Of a DNA stretch of 64,000 nt, positions 9,204 to 16,815 are shown one piece after another. The translations under genes were made by a program, and so were the position numbers. The notes beneath the pieces were generated by a model that was given only the letters and a program-made list of their open reading frames with translations, searched no databases and was not told where the DNA came from. The stretch is from assembly GCF_030690345.1 (NCBI RefSeq), contig NZ_JAUYGV010000008.1:498433-562432 (forward strand). The letters run 5' to 3'. Each line of letters starts with the position of its first letter. Position 1 is the first letter of the stretch. This stretch comes from Rheinheimera sp. (GTDB lineage Bacteria; Pseudomonadota; Gammaproteobacteria; Enterobacterales; Alteromonadaceae).

Positions 9204-9662
9204 ATGAAAAAAGCTATCGATTTAAAAATCCTCGACCCGCGTATTGGTACTGAATTCCCGCTGCCGGCGTATGCCACACCGGGCTCTGCCGGCTTAGACC
9301 TGCGCGCTTGTCTGGATAGCAGCCTGACGCTGGCGCCCGGCGACACTACGTTAATTCCAACCGGGTTATCGATTTTTATCGGCGACGCTAATTTGTGCGC
9401 CACTATCCTGCCCCGCTCCGGCCTGGGTCATAAGCACGGTATCGTGCTGGGTAATCTGGTGGGCTTAATTGACTCGGATTACCAGGGCCCGTTAATGGTT
9501 TCGATTTGGAACCGCGGCAATGACAGCTTTACTATTGAGCCGGGTGATCGTATCGCCCAACTGGTATTTATGCCGGTGGTGCAGGCAGAATTTAATATTG
9601 TTGACAGCTTTGAGCAGACAGCGCGCGGCGAAGGCGGTTTTGGCCATTCTGGCAAAGCCTGA
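9204..9662 (+). CDS. dut: Deoxyuridine triphosphatase
   Basis: Hydrolyses dUTP to dUMP and pyrophosphate, keeping uracil out of DNA and feeding thymidylate synthesis. 152 residues, trimeric family. Motifs in order: AGLDLRA (1), [10 protein letters not shown] (2), [11 protein letters not shown] (3), GDRIAQLVF (4), and the C-terminal [10 protein letters not shown] (5). 48 bases after coaBC and likely in one transcript. Confidence 0.97.
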   Translation: MKKAIDLKILDPRIGTEFPLPAYATPGSAGLDLRACLDSSLTLAPGDTTLIPTGLSIFIGDANLCATILPRSGLGHKHGIVLGNLVGLIDSDYQGPLMVSIWNRGNDSFTIEPGDRIAQLVFMPVVQAEFNIVDSFEQTARGEGGFGHSGKA

Positions 9663-9694
9663 GCGCTGAAGAACAAGAACTGAAGCTTAACAGT

Positions 9695-9796
9695 GCCGGA
9701 GGCCGGTGTACTTGTGTAGCAGCGGCATGGATGCCGCGGAGCCTGAGAGGGCACAGGGATGTGCTCCTTGAAGGCGGCGAAATAAGTATTTCCGGC
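9695..9796 (+). repeat. Intergenic inverted repeat element, copy A
   Basis: About 100 bp between dut and slmA. Core shared with copies B and C: GCGGCAT-GG-ATGCCGC hairpin (9722-9737), then GAGCCTGAGAGGGCACAGGG and a TCCTTGAAG segment. End stems GCCGGA (9695-9700) and TCCGGC (9791-9796) pair with each other. No open reading frame. Confidence 0.85.
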
Positions 9797-9843
9797 TGCA
9801 GGCACCTGCACCAAACTCTAAGTTACTTTTTACAGGACATGCA

Positions 9844-10434
9844 ATGCCGGCACCACGCAGTACAAACCGTAAAGAAGATATTCTGCAAGCATTAGCCGCC
9901 ATGCTGCAAAGCAATAATGGCCAGCGTATTACCACGGCAGCACTGGCAGAAAAAGTCGGTGTTTCTGAGGCCGCGCTGTACCGGCATTTTCCCAGCAAAG
10001 CACGGATGTTTGAAGGCTTAATCGAGTTTATTGAAGATACGCTGTTATCGCGCATTAACGTAATTCTGGATGAGCATAAAGACACCGCCAGCCGCACCGA
10101 ATTAATTCTGCAGCTGATATTAGTCTTTGCCGAACGTAACCCGGGCATTTGCCGCATATTAACCGGCGATGCACTGCAAGGTGAACAAGAGCGCCTGCAA
10201 GAACGCGTTGCTCAGTTATTTGAAAAACTGGAAACCCAGCTAAAACAATGCCTGCGTGAGCGTAAGCTGCGTGAAGGTAAAGGCTTTAGTATCGACGAAG
10301 GCGAGCTGGCCAACCTGTTGCTGGCCACGGTAGAAGGTAAGCTAAGCCAGTTTGTCCGCTCGGGTTTCACCCGGCTGCCAACCCAGCATTGGGCCAATCA
10401 GTGGGCATTGCTGCAACAGACGCTGTTTGGTTAA
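9844..10434 (+). CDS. slmA: Nucleoid occlusion factor SlmA (TetR family)
   Basis: DNA-binding division inhibitor that blocks FtsZ ring assembly over the chromosome. 196 residues, the SlmA length. TetR-type helix-turn-helix at about 28-50 ([23 protein letters not shown]), followed by the SlmA-specific all-helical body. Position next to dut and near pyrE matches SlmA in enteric and marine gammaproteobacteria, which helps separate it from ordinary TetR repressors. AGGA precedes the ATG. Confidence 0.95.
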   Translation: MPAPRSTNRKEDILQALAAMLQSNNGQRITTAALAEKVGVSEAALYRHFPSKARMFEGLIEFIEDTLLSRINVILDEHKDTASRTELILQLILVFAERNPGICRILTGDALQGEQERLQERVAQLFEKLETQLKQCLRERKLREGKGFSIDEGELANLLLATVEGKLSQFVRSGFTRLPTQHWANQWALLQQTLFG

Positions 10435-10462
10435 GTGATACCACACGTCAGGTAGTAATGTC

Positions 10463-10567
10463 AGGGATTAGGAAATGCTTTCTTCGCCGGCTTCAAGGAT
10501 CACATCCCTGTGCCCTCTCAGCCTGCGCGGCATCCATGCCGCTGCTACGAAAGCACACCTAATCCCT
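10463..10567 (-). repeat. Intergenic inverted repeat element, copy B
   Basis: Copy of the same element in reverse orientation between the convergent genes slmA and dgkA. Its ends are AGGGATTAGG (10463-10472) and CCTAATCCCT (10558-10567), a perfect 10 bp terminal inverted repeat that differs from the ends of copies A and C. The core is nearly identical to copy A. Confidence 0.85.
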
Positions 10568-10607
10568 TCCTTATCTAAAATCAGAAAATTCGGCTGGTCA
10601 ACAACAG

Positions 10608-10979
10608 CTAAACGAAACGCTCGTACAGGGCCGCGCCCCATACCAGCGCCACTATTACTAAGCTGACAAACACCGCCGCCGAACCCATATCTTTAGCGCG
10701 ACCCGACAATTCATGTCGCTCCAGGCCCACCCGGTCAGTCAGTGATTCGATAGCGGAATTTAACAGCTCCACCACCAGCACCAAACACCATACGCTAACC
10801 AACAGCGCAAACTGGCTGACAGACGTGGCCAACCAGGCGGCTAACGGCACAGAGATAACGGCTAAGGTAGTTTCCTGACGAAAGGCCGACTCAAACTTCC
10901 AACTGGCAGCAAAACCCTGCATTGAGCATTTTGCCGCTTTAATAATCCTGCCTAAACCGACACCGTTTGGCTTTAACAT
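10608..10979 (-). CDS. dgkA: Diacylglycerol kinase
   Basis: Small integral membrane enzyme that phosphorylates diacylglycerol to phosphatidic acid, recycling lipid from membrane-derived oligosaccharide synthesis. 123 residues with three membrane helices; the family signature is seen as ELLNSAIESLTDRVG and the amphipathic N-terminus includes FRQE. AAGGA precedes the ATG. Flanked by repeat copies B and C. Confidence 0.93.
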   Translation of the reverse strand: MLKPNGVGLGRIIKAAKCSMQGFAASWKFESAFRQETTLAVISVPLAAWLATSVSQFALLVSVWCLVLVVELLNSAIESLTDRVGLERHELSGRAKDMGSAAVFVSLVIVALVWGAALYERFV

Positions 10980-11037
10980 CTCTTTTTCCTTGCTACGCTG
11001 CGTATATTCGGGCTGCCACTAAAATATCAGGTATAGG

Positions 11038-11134
11038 GTCAGGTGTGCTTTCGGAACAGCGGCAAGGATGCCGCGCAGGCTGAGAGGGCACAGGGATGTG
11101 ATCCTTGAAGCCGGTGCAGAAAGCATTTCCTGAC
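11038..11134 (+). repeat. Intergenic inverted repeat element, copy C
   Basis: Third copy, between pyrE and dgkA. End stems GTCAGG (11038-11043) and CCTGAC (11129-11134) pair; the core hairpin is GCGGCA-AGGA-TGCCGC, and the stretch after it matches copy B almost base for base. Confidence 0.85.
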
Positions 11135-11164
11135 ACTGTGCCCTACTCTAAAGCCCGATTTTCC

Positions 11165-11815
11165 TTAAGCATTAACACCATATTGCGCCCGGTAGGCTTT
11201 CACCGCATCCAGATGCTGTGCCATTTCCGGCTTATCGGCTAAATAGCTGATCAGATCCGGCAGGCTGATAATCGAAATCACCTTGGTATTAAAATCACGC
11301 TCAACTTCCTGAATGGCCGACAGTTCACCCTGGCCGCGCTCTTGCCGATCCAGTGCAATAAGTACACCAGTAAGCTCAGCGCCCTGTGCCTGAATTAACT
11401 GCATAGATTCACGAATAGCAGTGCCGGCGGTAATCACATCATCCACCAGCATAATGCGGCCCTGTAACGGCGAACCGACTAAGTTACCACCCTCGCCATG
11501 GGTTTTCGCTTCTTTGCGGTTAAAGCAGTACGGCACATCACGGTTATAATGATCGGCCAATGCTACCGCTGTAGTAGTGGCAATAGGAATACCTTTATAA
11601 GCCGGGCCAAACAGTACGTCGAACTCCAGGCCGCTGTCCTGCAACGCCGCCGCATAAAAGCGGCCTAATTTGGCCAGATCACCGCCGGTGTTAAACAGCC
11701 CGGCATTAAAAAAATACGGGCTGGTACGGCCGGATTTCAGCGTAAAACTGCCAAACTTTAGTACCTGACGCGACAGCGCAAACTCAATAAATTCACGTTG
11801 AAACGGCTTGATCAT
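11165..11815 (-). CDS. pyrE: Orotate phosphoribosyltransferase
   Basis: Transfers phosphoribose from PRPP to orotate, the fifth step of pyrimidine synthesis. 216 residues. PRPP-binding motif [16 protein letters not shown] near residue 120; FGPAYKGIP is the family loop. Follows rph by 20 bases in one operon. In E. coli a terminator-type attenuator lies between rph and pyrE; the gap here is too short to hold one. Confidence 0.97.
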   Translation of the reverse strand: MIKPFQREFIEFALSRQVLKFGSFTLKSGRTSPYFFNAGLFNTGGDLAKLGRFYAAALQDSGLEFDVLFGPAYKGIPIATTTAVALADHYNRDVPYCFNRKEAKTHGEGGNLVGSPLQGRIMLVDDVITAGTAIRESMQLIQAQGAELTGVLIALDRQERGQGELSAIQEVERDFNTKVISIISLPDLISYLADKPEMAQHLDAVKAYRAQYGVNA

Positions 11816-11835
11816 GCTGTTGTATCCTTTGCTTG

Positions 11836-12549
11836 TTATGCCAGAACGCGCTTTTGCTCGTCGATAATTTCACGGATGGCGTGCTTGCCTAAATCCATCA
11901 TCTGCTGCATTTCTTCAAAGCTAAACGGCGCTTCTTCAGCCGTGCCCTGAATTTCAATCACTTTGCCGGTTTCGGTCATCACGATATTCATATCGGTTTC
12001 GGCGTTAGAATCTTCGGCGTAATCTAAATCGGCCACAGCGGTGCCTTTATAAATACCTACCGATACCGCAGCTACCATAAAATTCAGCGGGTTGGTTTTA
12101 ATAATGCCTTTAGCGCGCATATGGTTCAGCGCGTCAACTAAGGCTACACAAGCACCGGTAATAGACGCTGTGCGGGTGCCGCCGTCGGCCTGAATCACAT
12201 CACAGTCGATAGTAATGGTATTTTCACCCAACAGTTTTAAATCCACTGCGGTACGCAGCGCACGGCCAATAAGGCGCTGAATTTCCATAGTGCGGCCACC
12301 TTGCTTACCCCGTGCCGCTTCGCGGTCATTACGGGTATGGGTAGCACGTGGCAGCATGCCGTATTCGGCCGTTACCCAGCCCTTGCCCTGGCCTTTCATA
12401 AAGCGCGGCACACCTTCAATTACGCTGGCGGTACAAATTACCTTGGTATTACCAAATTCAACCAATACTGAGCCTTCAGCATGAGCGGTAAATTGACGGG
12501 TAAAAGTAAGGGGACGGATCTGACTGGCGGTTCTGCCACTTGGACGCAT
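11836..12549 (-). CDS. rph: Ribonuclease PH
   Basis: Phosphate-dependent 3' to 5' exonuclease that trims tRNA precursors. 237 residues, full family length. Motifs GYNxLPRxT-like (here [10 protein letters not shown]), [18 protein letters not shown] and the [18 protein letters not shown] phosphate site are intact, so it should be active, unlike the frameshifted rph of E. coli K-12. AGGAG stands before the ATG. Divergent from yicC, upstream of pyrE. Confidence 0.97.
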   Translation of the reverse strand: MRPSGRTASQIRPLTFTRQFTAHAEGSVLVEFGNTKVICTASVIEGVPRFMKGQGKGWVTAEYGMLPRATHTRNDREAARGKQGGRTMEIQRLIGRALRTAVDLKLLGENTITIDCDVIQADGGTRTASITGACVALVDALNHMRAKGIIKTNPLNFMVAAVSVGIYKGTAVADLDYAEDSNAETDMNIVMTETGKVIEIQGTAEEAPFSFEEMQQMMDLGKHAIREIIDEQKRVLA

Positions 12550-12674
12550 AGCTGCACTCCTGAAATTAACAATGGCGGTTATTATAGGGGCTAACGTTAC
12601 TCAGAGCCATCAATTCGCCAAATTCGATTGCCCTGCGGTATACTCTGGTTTTATTTGTCGCCAGAGAATTTATT

Positions 12675-13535
12675 ATGATCCACAGCATGACCGCCTTCGC
12701 CCGTCACGAAACCAAAGCCAGCTGGGGCACCGCCCAGTGGGAGATCCGCTCGGTAAACCAGCGTTACCTGGAGTCCTACTTTCGCCTGCCGGAGCAGTTT
12801 CGCGGCTTAGAAAGCCTGCTGCGCGACAAACTCCGCAACAGCCTGCAGCGCGGCAAAATAGAAGTTAACCTGCGCTACCATGCTAACCAGGCCGCCGGCG
12901 AACTAACGTTAAACGAAGTATTTGCCGAGCAGTTGCTGCAAAAAGCCCAGCAGTTACTGCAAAAAGCACCGCAAGCGCAATTAAACATTGCCGACATCCT
13001 GCGCTGGCCGGGTGTAATGGAAACCCCGACTGAAGACTTAGACGCGCTGCAAGGCGAACTGCTGGCCGGTTTCGACGCTGCCTTACAAGACTTCTTAGCC
13101 GGCCGCGGCCGCGAAGGTGACGCCATCGATCAGATGATCCAGCAACGCTTAACGGCTATTGGCGAGCAAGTGGCTTTTGTCCGCACGCATTTGCCGCAAG
13201 CCATGCAATGGCAGCGCGACCGCATTGTAAACCGCTTAAACGAGATTAAAGCCGATATCGAGCAAGGCCGTTTAGAGCAGGAAATGGCGTTTTTAGCCTC
13301 TAAGTCTGACGTCGCCGAAGAACTCGACCGCCTCGAAGCCCACATCAAAGAAACCCGCCACACGCTGAAAAAAGGCGGCGCCTGCGGCCGGCGCTTAGAT
13401 TTTATGATGCAGGAGTTTAACCGCGAAGCAAACACGCTGTCATCCAAAGCCATCAGCACTGAAATTACCAACGCTGCGGTGGAGTTGAAGGTGTTAATTG
13501 AGCAGATGCGCGAGCAAATTCAGAATATCGAATAA
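12675..13535 (+). CDS. yicC: YicC/YloC family endoribonuclease
   Basis: 286 residues, the family length. Conserved start MIHSMTAFAR and the C-terminal GRRLDFMMQEFNREANTLSSK block (DUF1732) are both present. E. coli YicC cleaves RNA and helps turn over the small RNA RyhB. A TATACT string at 12639-12644 is a plausible -10 element. Divergent from rph as in many gammaproteobacteria. The downstream neighbour is the inserted-looking vsr/dcm pair, five bases away and convergent. Confidence 0.93.
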   Translation: MIHSMTAFARHETKASWGTAQWEIRSVNQRYLESYFRLPEQFRGLESLLRDKLRNSLQRGKIEVNLRYHANQAAGELTLNEVFAEQLLQKAQQLLQKAPQAQLNIADILRWPGVMETPTEDLDALQGELLAGFDAALQDFLAGRGREGDAIDQMIQQRLTAIGEQVAFVRTHLPQAMQWQRDRIVNRLNEIKADIEQGRLEQEMAFLASKSDVAEELDRLEAHIKETRHTLKKGGACGRRLDFMMQEFNREANTLSSKAISTEITNAAVELKVLIEQMREQIQNIE

Positions 13536-13540
13536 CCGGT

Positions 13541-14044
13541 TTAGATACTATCCGGCGGCGGTAGCTCAGCAAAAGAGCCGCCGTGGCGGATCCAGTCATT
13601 AATTTGTGCTAACAGCTGCTGTTGCGGTAACCGCGTACGGCCTTTTATAGCGCATTGCCACAGTAACAGTACGCGCCAGCCCATTTCGCGCAGTTTGTCT
13701 TGTACCATTTCATCATGGCGCCGGTTGGCGGTGATTTTAGCGCGCCACCAGTCGACGCGGCTTTTCGGCCAGTGAAACTGCGCACAGTTATGCTGATGCC
13801 AAAAGCAGCCCTGGACAAAAATTACCGCGCGGTATTTGGCTAACACCAGGTCGGGTTTGCCGGGCAGAGCAGCCACATTCAGCCGGTAGCGAAAACCGGC
13901 GGCATGCAGCTGTTTTCTCAGCCATATTTCCGGTTGAGTATGCTTGTTTTTAATTGCCGCCATATTGCGGCTGCGGGTGGCGACATCATGTACGTCGGTC
14001 AAGGCGCATCCGTCAGGCGGCGTTGTTTTTGCGTGCTTGCGCAC
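13541..14044 (-). CDS. vsr: Very short patch repair endonuclease
   Basis: Nicks 5' to the T of a T:G mismatch that arises when 5-methylcytosine deaminates, starting repair to C:G. The family block DVHDVATRSRNMAAI opens the domain, and the active-site region is GKPDLVLAKYRAVIFVQGCFWHQHNC with the catalytic Asp and zinc-binding His/Cys. Starts considered: GTG at 14044, inside dcm, gives an overlap of 32 bases; a TTG at 14002 just after the dcm stop would give 153 residues and begins right at the conserved block. The order dcm-vsr with overlap is the usual arrangement. Confidence 0.92.
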   Translation of the reverse strand: MRKHAKTTPPDGCALTDVHDVATRSRNMAAIKNKHTQPEIWLRKQLHAAGFRYRLNVAALPGKPDLVLAKYRAVIFVQGCFWHQHNCAQFHWPKSRVDWWRAKITANRRHDEMVQDKLREMGWRVLLLWQCAIKGRTRLPQQQLLAQINDWIRHGGSFAELPPPDSI

Positions 14045-15155
14045 TGTTGATAAAACGCATCATCGCTTGTGCCACAGCGTCGACCACTTTGACACACACC
14101 GAGTTGCCAAACTGCTTGTAAATCTGGCCGTGCGATACCGCATCAACAATAAATTGCTCCGGAAAGCCCTGCAGCCTGGCGCACTCTCTGGGCGTCAGTT
14201 TGCGCGGATTCTTACCCAAAGCGGTTTGCTCAATCAGAATTTCCGAGCCGTCTTTATAGTATCTGGCGCTAATGGTATTGGTGTAAGCATCTTCTGCGCT
14301 AAACAGTGAATAGCCAAAGCCATTACCCTTTTGCTGATGCTCTGCTTTGCGCTTTTGGTGCCCGGCCCATAACTTATCAGAAATGGTGTATCGGTCTTGT
14401 GCCGGTGTCAGGCCGGATAAATCCTGCAAAATATCCCCGACGCGGGTTGGCGTTTTCGGTGCTTGCGGCCATTGGAACAGTGAAGCAAAATCCAGTTCGC
14501 CAAAATGGTTTTTATCAAAACCAACAATAAACACCCGCTCGCGGTTTTGCGGTGCGCCAAAATCGGCCGCCCGCAGCACTTTAAAATCCACCCAGTAGTT
14601 CAGCTTGTCCGACAGCGCATGGCGCGCTTCTTCGCTGAGCGGAATATCATCCGGCACGGCGTCGCTGTGTTCACCACGTAAAATTTGCAAGATGGTTTTT
14701 AAGGTGCGGCCTTTGTCATGACCTTTTAACTGCTTAACGTTTTCCAGCAAAAAGGCTTTCGGCCGCTTTTCGACTAAAATACGCTGGATCTCAAAAAACA
14801 TGGTGCCGCGGGTATCGCTAAAGCCTTTTTTTAACCCTGCCTGGCTAAACGCCTGACACGGAAAACCACCAAGCAAAATATCATGGTCCGGAATATCACG
14901 GGCACTAATTTGGGTAATATCGCCATTAGGGATCTCACCATAGTTCGCCGCATAGGTTTTTTGGGCAAACTTATCCCACTCCGAGGTAAACACACACTTA
15001 CCGCCGGCCTGCTGAAACGGCAGGCGAATGCCGCCAATACCGGCGAATAAGTCAATAAACCTGAAGCTGCAGTTGTTGTCATCTGTGCGCAGTGGCGCAT
15101 CGGCTATGTTGTGTTGTTTATGCGCCGGTGTTGCCGGTTGTGTTGCCTGTTTCAT
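14013..15155 (-). CDS. dcm: DNA (cytosine-5) methyltransferase
   Basis: Makes 5-methylcytosine in a specific DNA sequence using S-adenosylmethionine. 380 residues from the ATG at 15155. Motif I FIDLFAGIGGI (about 33-43), motif IV GGFPCQAFSQAG with catalytic Cys100, motif VI ENV (138-140), motif VIII QNRERVFIVG, motifs IX/X with RLQGFPEQF and QFGNSVCVKVV. The long region between VIII and IX would set the target; I cannot read the specificity. No restriction endonuclease lies beside it, so it looks like a solitary methylase with Vsr. A TTG-started form 20 residues longer is possible, but the extra part is not conserved-looking. Confidence 0.93.
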   Translation of the reverse strand: MKQATQPATPAHKQHNIADAPLRTDDNNCSFRFIDLFAGIGGIRLPFQQAGGKCVFTSEWDKFAQKTYAANYGEIPNGDITQISARDIPDHDILLGGFPCQAFSQAGLKKGFSDTRGTMFFEIQRILVEKRPKAFLLENVKQLKGHDKGRTLKTILQILRGEHSDAVPDDIPLSEEARHALSDKLNYWVDFKVLRAADFGAPQNRERVFIVGFDKNHFGELDFASLFQWPQAPKTPTRVGDILQDLSGLTPAQDRYTISDKLWAGHQKRKAEHQQKGNGFGYSLFSAEDAYTNTISARYYKDGSEILIEQTALGKNPRKLTPRECARLQGFPEQFIVDAVSHGQIYKQFGNSVCVKVVDAVAQAMMRFINSAQARKNNAA

Positions 15156-15253
15156 TCTGCTGTATACCTGTGTGCTATTACCCGGGAGACTAGCAGCGTA
15201 TGAAGCCGCAGACAAGCCGCCGGTTAAGGTTATTGCCGCAAAAACTGCCCGGC

Positions 15254-16705
15254 TTAGCTAAGCCCGCCCAAGCACAGGTATTTTAAATTGGTGTAGTCAT
15301 CCAGGCCGTATTTAGAACCTTCGCGGCCGTAGCCGGATTGTTTGATGCCGCCAAAAGGCGCAGCAGCGTTAGACACTATGCCTTCATTAATGCCTACCAT
15401 GCCAAACTGCAGCGCCTCTGCCACGCGAAATACACGGCCGATATCGCGGCTGTAAAAATAGGCCGCCAGGCCATATTCGGTGCTGTTGGCCAGCGCTATT
15501 GCTTCGGCTTCGGTATCAAACGCCATTAACGGCGCCACCGGGCCGAAAATTTCCTCATTACTTATGGCCATATCCGCGCTGACATCGCTAAGCAAGGTCG
15601 GCTGGAAAAACTGCTTGCCGGCGCTGTGGGTTTTGCCGCCCAGCAGCACTTTGGCGCCGTCATCAAGCGCGCTTTGCAGCAGTTTTTCTACTTTCTCTAC
15701 TGCTTTGCCATCAATTAGCGGCCCGATCTGGCTATCTGCAGCCAGGCCATCAGCAACGTTAAGCTGGGTAACGGCAATAGCCAGCTTATCGGCAAAGGCC
15801 TGATACACGCTGCGCTGCGCTAAAATACGGTTGGCACAAACGCAAGTCTGGCCGGCATTACGAAACTTGGCCGCCATAAGGCCCTGCACGGCGGCGTCCA
15901 GGTCGGCGTCGTCAAATACGATAAAGGGCGCATTACCGCCCAACTCCATTGTTACCCGTTTTACGCTGTCGGCACATTGCTTTGCCAACTGCTTACCCAC
16001 GGCTGTGGAGCCGGTAAAGCTGAATTTGGCTACCTTAGCGTGCCCGGTAAACACTTCGCCAATGGCTTTGGCGTTAGTGCCTACTACCACGTTAAACACG
16101 CCGGGCGGAATACCGGCCTGGTGGGCTAATTCGGCCAGTGCCAGTGCCGATAGCGGCGTTTGCTGTGCCGGCTTAACCACAAAGGTGCAGCCAGCTGCCA
16201 GCGCGGCGGCGGCTTTACGCGCCAGCATCGCATTGGGGAAATTCCACGGCGTGATGGCCGCCACTACACCAACCGGCTGGCGCTGCACAATAATGCGTTT
16301 ATCGTTGGAGGGTGCCGGTATCGTATCGCCGTATAAGCGTTTGGCTTCTTCGGCAAACCACTGAATATAAGAAGCGCCATAGGCTATTTCGCCTTTGGCC
16401 TCGCTAAGCGGTTTGCCTTGCTCCAGCGTGAGTAAGCGGGCTAAGTCGTCCTGATGCTGCATCACCAGCTGATACCAGCTTTGCAGTAACTGCGCGCGCT
16501 CTGCAGCCGGTTTGGCGGCCCAGCCGGCAAAGGCGTTAGCTGCTGCCAGCACGGCTTGCTCAGCATCGGCGGCGCTGGCATCGCCAACTTTACCCAGTAA
16601 CTGCTGATTAGCCGGGTTAACTACGTCAAAAGTATCAGTGTGCGATAACCAATCGCCATTGATGTAGGAACCCTGTTTAATCAGGGTTTTACTTATCTGC
16701 TGCAT
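15254..16705 (-). CDS. gabD: Succinate-semialdehyde dehydrogenase
   Basis: Oxidises succinate semialdehyde to succinate with NAD(P)+, the last step of GABA breakdown. 483 residues of the aldehyde dehydrogenase superfamily. Catalytic Glu254 in [10 protein letters not shown] and Cys288 in [21 protein letters not shown] is the cofactor-binding stretch. The second Cys two residues after the nucleophile (CxC) is typical of GabD-type enzymes and can form a redox switch. No GABA transaminase is nearby. Separated from the sucrose locus by a terminator, so probably not part of it. Other semialdehydes as substrate cannot be excluded. Confidence 0.85.
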   Translation of the reverse strand: MQQISKTLIKQGSYINGDWLSHTDTFDVVNPANQQLLGKVGDASAADAEQAVLAAANAFAGWAAKPAAERAQLLQSWYQLVMQHQDDLARLLTLEQGKPLSEAKGEIAYGASYIQWFAEEAKRLYGDTIPAPSNDKRIIVQRQPVGVVAAITPWNFPNAMLARKAAAALAAGCTFVVKPAQQTPLSALALAELAHQAGIPPGVFNVVVGTNAKAIGEVFTGHAKVAKFSFTGSTAVGKQLAKQCADSVKRVTMELGGNAPFIVFDDADLDAAVQGLMAAKFRNAGQTCVCANRILAQRSVYQAFADKLAIAVTQLNVADGLAADSQIGPLIDGKAVEKVEKLLQSALDDGAKVLLGGKTHSAGKQFFQPTLLSDVSADMAISNEEIFGPVAPLMAFDTEAEAIALANSTEYGLAAYFYSRDIGRVFRVAEALQFGMVGINEGIVSNAAAPFGGIKQSGYGREGSKYGLDDYTNLKYLCLGGLS

Positions 16706-16771
16706 ACGTCACTCCGCTTAGCTGAGGGTGTTAATGCATGTTAGCACACAGAAGTGAACACTAAATTAAAC

Positions 16772-16797
16772 AAACGGCGGGCAAAGGCCCGCCGTTT
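16772..16797 (-). terminator. Terminator after the TonB receptor gene
   Basis: AAACGGCGGGC and GCCCGCCGTTT form an 11 bp stem with a 4-base loop; on the minus strand it continues as GTTTAATTTAG. It isolates the sucrose genes from gabD. Confidence 0.8.
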
Positions 16798-16815
16798 CAG
16801 CAAACACAATTGTTA

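Noticed and set aside
13541..15155. Complete restriction-modification system
   Set aside because: Only a methyltransferase and a Vsr nickase are present; Vsr is a repair enzyme and no restriction endonuclease gene is adjacent.
15831..16364. 177-residue frame opposite gabD
   Set aside because: Shadow of the GC-rich dehydrogenase gene; low-complexity Ala/Ser/Thr composition typical of antisense frames.
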